Positions 8,080-13,495 of a stretch of DNA of 13,495 nt are shown here, piece after piece. Both the position numbers and the translations under genes were made by a program. The DNA is from Dictyocoela muelleri (lineage: Eukaryota > Microsporidia): the NCBI GenBank assembly GCA_016256075.1, contig SDVU01000429.1, forward strand, positions 1 through 13,495. Reading direction: 5' to 3'. The notes under the pieces were generated by a model that ran no database searches, was not told the DNA's origin, and saw nothing but the letters and a program-made list of their open reading frames with translations. Numbering within the stretch: the stretch's first letter is position 1; each line of letters begins with the position of its first letter.

Positions 8080-8852
8080 ATGTTCTTAGCCTTTAAAAAC
8101 TGTCGATATAAAAGAAGTGTCGATGTAAAAGCATTTAGATGCTATCGAAAATCATGTGTAGATTTTTTAAAATATGTGTCATTAAAAAATAGTTGTTTTG
8201 AAAGTATAAAATTACCTCTTGCTGATTGTCTAATTATCATGTACTACCTTTTTTTTGAAAAATCTCATGTGGAACTCAAGATGGATTTTTGGATATCTAA
8301 GGGAATTATACAAAAGTTAAAGCGAAAGATAAGGTTAAAAATTACTGAATTCTTAGCTGAAAACCCAATAATACTTGTCGGTCGTGGAATTGTTTGTCAT
8401 ATTGATGAATCGATGTTCCACTACCGACAAAAGTATCATGTTGGCAGAATATATCAGAAAAATATGTGGGTGTTTGGTATAGTAGATACTTCGACATATC
8501 CATCTAAATATTATATTGAAGTTGTTCGGGATAGATCCCAGAGAACACTATTACCGATAATTAGACGAATTTGTAGGCCTGAGACGTTTATATGGTCTGA
8601 TGAATGGCGTAATTATCGAAATTTAAAAGACTTATATACCATCAAACAGTTAACCACGGGTTTTATTTTATAAATCCCGATACAAACGTGCATACTCAAA
8701 ATATAGAGTCGCTATTGGGTAAACTAAAAGAACGTTTGCGTAAACGAAAGGGAATATGCAATGATGATCTGAATATGTTTTTGAAAAAAATGTTGTGGCG
8801 AGATTGTTATGGAAACAATGATTTTTCTAACTTATTAAATTATATAAGGTAA
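8080..8852 (+). pseudogene. Merlin-type (ISXO2-like) DDE transposase, one frameshift
   Basis: The product is a cut-and-paste transposase of the Merlin superfamily, related to bacterial IS1595/ISXO2 enzymes. From the first in-frame ATG (8080), the frame shows a short cysteine-containing lead (FRCYRKSCVDF), a predicted DNA-binding helical region, then the DDE core: IDESMFHYRQKYHVGR (first D, about 8402), GIVDTSTYP, FIWSDEWRNYR (second D) and HTQNIESLLGKLKERL (E, in the tail). The tail, from HQTVNHGFYFINPDTNVH on, is in another frame. The switch lies at about 8640, where a single C seems to have been lost. The original enzyme would have been about 257 residues, usual for the family. Everything else is open, so the loss looks fairly recent. 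An upstream GTG at 8047 extends the frame but is not a likely eukaryotic start. Confidence 0.9.
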
Positions 8853-8939
8853 ATTACACATTATATAAAATTTTTAAATTATTACACTCAAAATTCAATT
8901 TATCTTAGTGATTTATATTTATTTATATTAAAATAGGAA
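8853..8939. other. AT-rich trailer of the Merlin transposase
   Basis: This is the 3' flank of the transposase and is almost pure A/T. No terminal inverted repeat was recognised. Confidence 0.4.
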
Positions 8940-8990
8940 GGAAAGGCATGAAAGTAGAATAGGGGGGAAGGCACGAAAGTTGAATAGGGG
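8940..8990. repeat. two-copy 25/26-bp tandem repeat
   Basis: GGAAAGGCATGAAAGTAGAA plus TAGGGG is followed by the related unit GGAAGGCACGAAAGTTGAA plus TAGGGG. This G-rich purine block stands out from its AT-rich surroundings. It may be subterminal sequence of the neighbouring transposon, but no matching left end was found. Confidence 0.7.
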
Positions 8991-9212
8991 AAAAAAAATC
9001 ATCTATAAAAAATATCTACATCATCCCCGAGATGACATAAGTTAAATAATACCTCGAATGGAAATAATAGAGACCAGTTATTTATATCAAGTAATATTAC
9101 CACTTTCGGAGAAGTAGATATTTTACTGACCCGAATTTGGCTTTTGATGTATTCTGTGATAGATTATGATTGTAAAAATTTAATAAAAAAATATATAGAG
9201 TGAATTATAAGT
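8991..9212. other. AT-rich spacer, no gene
   Basis: I see no coding region, RNA gene or clear repeat here. Confidence 0.5.
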
Positions 9213-9666
9213 ATATATATTACATGTTTACTCATCCAAAGCTGCCTACACAGAGAGTTGTCTCCAACCATGGTCTTTAGTCCTTTTATTCCTGGACCAA
9301 TTATATCTCACTTCCTAAGCTACCCAGAAGCCCAGCTGTATACGCGATCCTCGTTCTATCAGTGACTTATCAGGATATCTGTAATTAGTGGCTATTCACA
9401 AAAAGATATTTTTTTCTACTTTTTGTTGAGATACGTCGCCGCATGCATATCTACACCTAGAAGAGTTCCTTCCTCTTACTTTTCATATTAGAACAATTCT
9501 TAATCAGCTATACTACACAAGAAAAAATGTATATACCACTATGTTTTTTAGTTAGATTTCTTAATGTCATTCCACATTATTTATTAATCGTGGCGCCAGA
9601 GTGATTCTAACCTAAACTTTAATTTTTACATTCAAGAGTGTTAACCACTAAGCTATCGGCTTAGGT
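9213..9666 (-). mobile_element. tRNA-headed SINE-like element, copy 2
   Basis: On the minus strand it begins with a tRNA-like head at about 9666 and ends near ACATGTAATATAT at about 9214, the same layout and length as copy 1 (454 against 453 bases). The best conserved part is 9310-9400, where copy 1 and copy 2 agree at roughly four bases in five. The middle and 3' parts are more diverged, so the two copies are old or belong to subfamilies. No coding region is present. Confidence 0.75.
9600..9666 (-). promoter_or_regulatory. tRNA-like head with box A and decayed box B (SINE copy 2)
   Basis: On the minus strand, box A reads TAGCTTAGTGGTTA (9655-9642), closer to the consensus than in copy 1. 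Box B reads GGTTAGAATCAC (9612-9601), with the key CG lost. AACACTCTTGAATGTAAA between the boxes is identical to copy 1, which shows common descent of the heads. Confidence 0.75.
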
Positions 9667-9718
9667 AAATTATTAATAGTTATAAACCCATGATAATAGA
9701 TTAAAACCTTGTGATTAG

Positions 9719-9779
9719 TGTGAAAATCATGTGAGCAGAAGTGAAATTATGTGTGTCAATGCGAAATTATGTGCGTTTA
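9719..9779. repeat. degenerate 20-bp tandem repeat, three units
   Basis: GTGAAAATCATGTGAGCAGA, AGTGAAATTATGTGTGTCA and TGCGAAATTATGTGCGTTTA follow one another. The array lies just beyond the tRNA-like head of SINE copy 2, as the other minisatellite lies beyond the head of copy 1. Confidence 0.6.
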
Positions 9780-10204
9780 AAATCATAAGTAAGTGAAATT
9801 TTGGTGTATGGATAATTTTGTCTGCAAGGATTATTTTAGGAAGATTAAAGAAAGAGATTAGATTTTTTCAGGTTATTTTTTACTCCTCTAATATGTTTTT
9901 TACTATTGAGGATATCATTCAATTTTAAAATTTTTCCGGTTTCTCTTATAATTTCATCACCACCTTTATAATTAATCTTTCTAATTAGCCATACCTTTTA
10001 TAAGCTGCACAGAAATATGTTGTCAACAAAAAAATCGTTAATTTTTTCGATTTTGACTGTCTGCTTCATAGCAATTTTTACCTTATTAATCGATAATATT
10101 TCACTAATAGTATCATGTTTTCTCTTTGGTTCGTTTTTTTTAATTTAAAGTATGTATTTATGATAACTGTTTTTTTATAAATAAAAATATTTTGTCTTTT
10201 ATTC
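9780..10204. other. AT-rich stretch, no recognised gene
   Basis: The longest thing I could read is a minus-strand open stretch of about 50 codons (around 10005 to 9846) without a recognisable domain. There is no other support for a gene. Confidence 0.5.
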
Positions 10205-10247
10205 TTTATTATTTAAGTCACTTAGTCTAATGATACATTATTTAAAT
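10205..10247 (-). repeat. dispersed repeat fragment shared with 2752-2796 (inverted)
   Basis: It contains AGTCACTTAGTCTAAT (10216-10231), the exact complement of 2771-2786, with looser similarity on both sides. The match stops at about 10247, where the hAT-like end begins. That suggests an insertion into this repeat. Confidence 0.5.
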
Positions 10248-10272
10248 TAGTGTTTCTCAAAGTGGTCCGTAC
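10248..10272 (+). mobile_element. hAT-like terminal sequence
   Basis: TAGTGTTTCTCAAAGTGG resembles the CAGTGTTTCTCAAA-type ends common in hAT transposons, with the first base changed. The GC-rich minisatellite that follows would be internal to such a non-autonomous element. No convincing right end or 8-bp duplication was found; ACACTG at about 10568 could be a right end but is very short. Confidence 0.4.
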
Positions 10273-10280
10273 CGCTCAAA

Positions 10281-10355
10281 GTGGCGGTGGTGGGATTTAG
10301 TGGCGGTGGTGGGATTTAGTGGTGATTTAGTGGCGGTGGTGGGATTTAGTGGCGG
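10281..10355. repeat. 19-bp GC-rich tandem repeat
   Basis: The unit is GTGGCGGTGGTGGGATTTA: full copies at 10281-10299, 10300-10318 and 10330-10348, a shortened copy at 10319-10329 and a partial one at the end. The motif AGAGCGGTTAAAG follows twice (about 10355 and 10383). This is among the most GC-rich DNA in the window. Confidence 0.9.
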
Positions 10356-10572
10356 AGCGGTTAAAGAAATTTATAAATTCAGAGAGCGGTTAAAGCTTTT
10401 TTTGGGGCGTTGACAAGCTTTGGAAGAACGGCTATTATGTTTTTGATTATGATTCCTTTATCAAAAAAAATTAATTTAGATTATATAAAATATTAAAAAC
10501 CACAGATGTTATATCAAGCGCAACTATTACTTATAATTTAACATATTTATTTAGTTTATAATTAAAAACACT

Positions 10573-10622
10573 GGTTAATGCGCCAAATAAGTTTGCATTT
10601 TTTGGGGATCTATCTTTTTTTT
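10573..10622 (+). repeat. left terminal inverted repeat of the Merlin element
   Basis: It pairs with 11520-11568 over TGCGCCAAATAAGTTTGCAT and the TCTATC plus T-run that follows, with one indel. The ATG at 10578 lies inside this repeat and is unlikely to be the transposase start. Confidence 0.9.
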
Positions 10623-10634
10623 AATTTTACTTCT

Positions 10635-11436
10635 ATGTCCCATCGAATGGAATTAAAATTTAAAGAGTATAAGGAATTAAATTCAAATATCTGCCATCAA
10701 TTAGCACAAAAGGTTTGTTTAAAATGTGGTTCAAAAGTTAGGTGGCATTCTAAGAAAAAGTTTTTAGTGTGTTGTATCGAAAATATTGTAGAAACATCTC
10801 TTCTGTATTCAGGGCACAATTTTTACTAGTAGAGTGGATAAAAATTTAATATAATTGTTTATTTAGATAAATGGCCGGCTGGTTCTTCTGTTGGTGAAAT
10901 TGAAAAGTGGTCTCTTATATACCGTCACGTCGTTTATAAAACTTTAAGAAAATTAGAAAAATCAAATATCAATGGAAAGTATTATGAAATAATACAAAAA
11001 ATAAAAGGAAATGAAAAGATTGTTGAAATTGATGAATCTAAGTTTGGCAAAAGGAAATATGAAAGAGATCATAAAGTAGATGGCGTGTGGATTTTAGTTG
11101 CTGTATAAAGAAGTAATGAAAGAAGAATAATCTTGAAAAAATACAAAAAAAGATCAAAAGAAGAGATAACTACCTTCTTAAAAGATTTATTTTTTCTGAT
11201 TCAATTTTATATACTGATAGCTGGAGAGATTATTCATAAGTAAAAAGATTTTTTTAGATCATAAAATTGTCAATCACTCTTTGGAATTTGTTGATAGTTT
11301 CACTGGAACACATATTAATAGTATCGAAGGTTGTTGGTCAGTAATAAAAAGAGGGATTTCATTTCGCCATAGAACTGAGAAGCTAATTGATATGTATATT
11401 CTTAGATTTATTATAAATAGGAATGAAAAAAAATGA
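10635..11436 (+). pseudogene. Merlin-type (ISXO2-like) DDE transposase, decayed
   Basis: Translation from the ATG at 10635 gives an N-terminal zinc-ribbon-like segment (CLKCGSKVRWHSKKKFLVCC), as many Merlin and IS1595 transposases have. Further on come a helical region (WPAGSSVGEIEKWS, from about 10873), the first catalytic D in VEIDESKFGKRKYERDHKVD (about 11030), a second D in TDSWRDY (about 11215), and the E in HINSIEGCWSVIKRG (about 11322), with a basic tail ending at 11436. The first frame closes at 10829 before the helical region. There is a stop at 11106-11108 where relatives have Glu, a frame change near 11190 and another near 11260. About 265 codons originally, normal for the family. 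It is clearly dead. Confidence 0.88.
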
Positions 11437-11519
11437 TCCTTTTAAATTTTTTATTAAATTAATTATGTGATTTTTTTTTTGATTTTTTTTTAATTTATTA
11501 AACACTAAGGGTAAAATTG

Positions 11520-11568
11520 AAAAAAAAGATAGACCCCCAAAAATGCAAACTTATTTGGCGCAAGCTCC
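11520..11568 (-). repeat. right terminal inverted repeat of the Merlin element
   Basis: This is the complement of the left repeat. The short open frame that starts in it (11543-11731) has no similarity to known families that I can see and is not called. Confidence 0.9.
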
Positions 11569-11820
11569 GAAAAATCATATTAAAAGCAACATTAATTTAT
11601 TAAGCTGCACCTTATCGTATATATATATATCTATATATACTTCTAAATACCCTGAGAAAAAACACATAGATATACTTTCTTCCCCACAGCGCTTTCTATT
11701 CTCATACTTTACAAGGAATTTAGGCTTTTAATATTATTAGTATGGAATCAAAAATAGAGCTGTCTCCCGTTTTTTTTTATTTTTTAATTTTTTAAAAATG
11801 GATGATGATAGCCCCGAGTC
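11569..11820. other. AT-rich stretch with a short TA-repeat, no gene
   Basis: It contains a TATATATATATC run near 11620 and T-runs near 11770-11800. No gene or RNA was recognised. Confidence 0.5.
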
Positions 11821-11899
11821 AATTTCGGGAATGATACATGAATTTATGTATCATATATGATATTGAATATACGTTACAGCTAAAAGTATCATGTATTAT
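11821..11899 (+). repeat. 79-bp direct repeat, left copy
   Basis: AATTTCGGGAATGATACATG... to ...ATCATGTATTAT is repeated at 12532-12610 with only three substitutions. The two copies frame the inverted-repeat element between them. Each copy is related to the 43-bp tandem array at 12563-12730. Confidence 0.93.
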
Positions 11900-11902
11900 G
11901 GC

Positions 11903-12533
11903 TTCGTTTAAATTCTCCTATAGGCGAGTTGAACCTAAACTGTCAAAATTAAAAAAGGTTCAACTCGCCAAAATATATTTATAAAAAATTATTTATAAAG
12001 CATTAAAAAATAGATTTTATCATCCGAAACCTAAATAAACAATAAATTGCATGTTATCAAAAGAACTAAAGACCCCTTTCTTCGGATTTGTAAATCTTAA
12101 TTAGTTAGAGCATAGAGTATATTTCTTATTTCCAATAAGATTAAAATGGTGAGATAAATCTATATATAATCAATAATTAAAATTCAGAGATATTATAGAA
12201 AATTATCAAATTTAGTGAAGTATATAATTTAACAAGGGCTTATAAATCTCAGGAAACAATTATTGATTATATATAGATTTATCTCGCCATTTTAATCTTA
12301 TTGGAAATAAGAAACATATTTTATGCTTTTACCAATAAATACTTTGTTATTCGATCGGCATAACTTGTTTGAGAATCTGCAATTTGTTGTTTCTTTGGGC
12401 TTTCGGATGATAAAACTTATTTTTTAATGCTTTATAAATAATTTTTTATAAAGATATTTTGGCGAGTTGAACCTTTTTTAATTTTGGCGAGTTTAGGTTC
12501 AAATCGTCTATAGGCGAGTTGAACCTAAACGAA
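11903..12533. mobile_element. foldback-like element with long inverted repeats
   Basis: The two arms, about 11903-12196 and 12240-12533, are inverted copies, each near 290 bases, leaving about 43 bases between them. Long stretches match almost exactly, for example GGTTCAACTCGCCAAAATAT, TATAAAAAATTATTTATAAA and TTTCTTATTTCCAATAAG on the left against their complements on the right. One block of about 50 bases (around 12066-12110 against 12330-12360) has diverged much more. The motif GGCGAGTTGAACC and its complement recur near both tips. No coding region is present. It looks like a foldback or MITE-type DNA element, family unknown. Target duplications cannot be told apart from the 79-bp direct repeats that frame it. 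Confidence 0.85.
12491..12530. repeat. 40-bp near-perfect palindrome at the right tip of the inverted-repeat element
   Basis: The palindrome centres on CTATAG, with GTTTAGGTTCAA on the left and its complement TTGAACCTAAAC on the right. Only two positions (one pair each side of TCG) break the symmetry. A shortened version lies at the left tip (11906-11940). Confidence 0.9.
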
Positions 12534-12610
12534 TTTCGGGAATGATCCATGAATTTATGTATCATATATGATATTGGATATACGTTAGAGCTAAAAGTAT
12601 CATGTATTAT
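12532..12610 (+). repeat. 79-bp direct repeat, right copy
   Basis: This is the second copy of 11821-11899, in the same orientation, running straight into the 43-bp tandem array. Three mismatches. Confidence 0.93.
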
Positions 12611-12730
12611 ATTTGATAGACGATTTTTTCACAGTTAAAAGTAACATATATGATATTGGGTAGACAATTTTTTACAGCTAAAAGTTTAATATATAATATC
12701 TGATAGAGAAATTTTCACATCTAAAAGTAT
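12563..12730 (+). repeat. 43-bp tandem repeat, four units
   Basis: The units start CATATATGATATTGG (12563), CATGTATTATATTTG (12601), CATATATGATATTGG (12645) and AATATATAATATCTG (12688), and each ends in (G/T)CTAAAAGTAT-like sequence. Lengths are 38, 44, 43 and 43. The units have diverged from each other, so the array is older than the 79-bp duplication. Confidence 0.85.
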
Positions 12731-12768
12731 CATTAATAAAAATTAGGGTTAATATTAAGGTGTCAATA

Positions 12769-13032
12769 ACTATAGAAAATATTATTATATACAGCCGTTC
12801 CAGTATTATAGCTGATTAACATTTGTTCTAATATGACAATGAAGCAGAAGAGGCTCTCGTAGATTATGAATGAGTGCGGAGAAACATCTCTGCAAAATAA
12901 GTAGTCAAAATAAAAAAAGTCTTGAAAAGACCTTACTACTTGTATCCTGAAGAGTCATTGACAAAAATGCATTTACAGCTAGGTGGCTTATTAGTTGTTT
13001 ATTACAGAAACACAATGAACCAAAGGTCTAAA
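12769..13032 (+). mobile_element. SINE-like element, copy 3, truncated at both ends
   Basis: It matches the bodies of copies 1 and 2 in the opposite orientation, best at TTCTAATATGACAATGAAGC (12814 on), which copy 1 carries almost unchanged (complement near 1780), and at ACCAAAGGTCTAAAG. The tRNA-like head is absent upstream, so it is 5'-truncated. An internal piece covering the GCGTATACAG segment is reduced. Its far end stops at 13032, exactly where a hAT-like end begins. Confidence 0.65.
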
Positions 13033-13110
13033 GCAGTGTTTCCCAAGGGGTGCATATGCATCCCGAAGGAGGTCATTTGAGTTTTCAGGGGGGGTCATTT
13101 GAGTCTCAGG
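13033..13110 (+). mobile_element. hAT-like terminus with subterminal repeats
   Basis: CAGTGTTTCCCAAGGGGTGC is a typical hAT-type left end (CAGTGTTTCCCAA). It is followed by two copies of GGTCATTTGAGT(T/-)TTCAGGG-like sequence. The near-palindrome GGGGTGCATATGCATCCC lies at about 13046-13063. The right end is not found and is probably beyond the window, so completeness and target duplication cannot be judged. Confidence 0.6.
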
Positions 13111-13122
13111 GTGAAGCAATAT

Positions 13123-13340
13123 GGATTTTCTGGGCGGCATTATGGATTTTATGGGCAGCAATTTGGATTTTATGGGGCAATTTGGATTTTATGGGCAGCA
13201 ATTTGGATTTTCTGGGCAGCAATTTGGATTTTCTGGGCAGCAATTTGGATTTTCTGGGCAGCAGATTGGATTTTCTGGGCAGCAATTTGGATTTTCTGGG
13301 CAGCAATTTGGATTTTCTGGGCAGCTATTTGGATTTTCTG
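13123..13340. repeat. 21-bp tandem repeat, ten units plus a partial
   Basis: The unit is GGATTTTCTGGGCAGCAATT plus T. Units start at 13123, 13144, 13165 (19 bases only), 13184, 13205, 13226, 13247, 13268, 13289 and 13310, with a partial unit at 13331. Early units have TTTAT in place of TTTCT. Because 21 is a multiple of three and the unit has few stops, several frames on both strands stay open (reading for example GFSGQQF). I regard them as by-products of the repeat. It is internal to the hAT-like element. Confidence 0.95.
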
Positions 13341-13495
13341 GGGGGTTGTATTTTCAAGGGAGGTGCTATTTAAATTTTCGGGTATCTAGAACCTAAACTT
13401 GCAAACTTCAAACCTAAGTTAAATCACTCTGTAATAAACATCAGAGTCAATCGTCTCATTAAATAAATAATTTTATTTTGCGTCTATTAATTACA
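13341..13495. other. window end: degenerate continuation of the hAT-like element, then AT-rich DNA
   Basis: GGGGTTGTATTTTCAAGGGAGG and what follows to about 13382 resembles the subterminal repeats at 13070-13110 in decayed form. The remainder holds nothing I recognise. Confidence 0.4.

Larger units (their letters stand above)
10573..11568 (+). mobile_element. complete but decayed Merlin-type DNA transposon
   Basis: Terminal inverted repeats of about 50 bases bound the element. The left starts GGTTAATGCGCCAAATAAG (10573-10622) and the right complement starts GGAGCTTGCGCCAAATAAG (11520-11568). They differ at the outer few bases and in a T/G run. Between them is a single decayed transposase. 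Total length is about 996 bases, compact as expected for Merlin. A clean 8-9-bp target duplication is not visible: AAAAACACT stands on the left and GAAAAATCA on the right. It is not close in sequence to the transposase at 8080. Confidence 0.88.

Noticed and set aside
9846-10005. Minus-strand open stretch of about 50 codons (includes YKGGDEIIRETGKILKLND)
   Set aside because: It faintly recalls a helix-turn-helix lead of a transposase, but is too short, lacks a start in frame and has no flanking support.
8080-11436. Bacterial IS1595/ISXO2 insertion sequences
   Set aside because: The transposase fold is shared, but the surrounding LTR, SINE-like and hAT-like elements point to a eukaryote, where the family is called Merlin.
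11543-11731. Open frame of 62 codons after the Merlin element
   Set aside because: It starts inside the terminal inverted repeat and crosses the element boundary into AT-rich DNA.
12491-12530. GGTTCAACTCG in the palindromic tip as a Pol III box B
   Set aside because: It resembles box B but occurs in both orientations as part of a palindrome, with no box A at tRNA-like spacing.
11821-12610. Small LTR-type element (TRIM) with 79-bp terminal repeats
   Set aside because: The direct repeats lack TG...CA ends, a primer site and a polypurine tract, and the interior is an inverted repeat.
13050-13396. Four overlapping open frames over the 21-bp array
   Set aside because: All arise from the same stop-poor repeat. 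Overlap of three forward frames and one reverse frame shows that openness here is not evidence of coding.

Overview
This window looks like repeat-filled, gene-free DNA from an AT-rich eukaryote. The evidence is a fossil Ty3/gypsy LTR retrotransposon, tRNA-derived SINE-like repeats with Pol III box A/B motifs, two Merlin-type (ISXO2/DDE) DNA transposon remnants, hAT-like ends and several minisatellites. I recognise no host gene on either strand. The composition and the mix of Merlin and Ty3/gypsy elements would suit a repeat-rich microsporidian or a small AT-rich invertebrate. The sequence alone does not settle which.

Layout: 1-237 is an 8-bp tandem repeat, and 238-1518 is featureless AT-rich DNA. 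A minus-strand SINE-like copy lies at 1519-1971. A degenerate minisatellite (1975-2335) follows, then an opposed second tRNA-like head at 2381-2452. From 2806 to 7449 there is a nested structure. The outer layer is a non-autonomous element with long inverted repeats and a 9-bp target duplication. The inner layer is a 4.1-kb Ty3/gypsy fossil (2961-7069) with two 223-bp LTRs. A nearly whole Merlin transposase, broken by one frameshift, sits at 8080-8852, and a second minus-strand SINE copy at 9213-9666.

The last third holds a hAT-like end with a GC-rich minisatellite (10248-10355) and a complete but decayed Merlin element with 50-bp terminal inverted repeats (10573-11568). A 631-bp inverted-repeat element (11903-12533) is framed by 79-bp direct repeats and followed by a 43-bp tandem array. 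A 5'-truncated plus-strand SINE copy (12769-13032) then abuts a hAT-like end carrying a 21-bp minisatellite, which reaches the window edge.

The elements do not work together as a pathway. They record successive insertions: retrotransposon into DNA transposon, hAT-like element against SINE, and Merlin next to a hAT-like end. The least familiar items are the SINE family with its opposed tRNA-like heads, and the inverted-repeat element whose right tip is itself a 40-bp palindrome.
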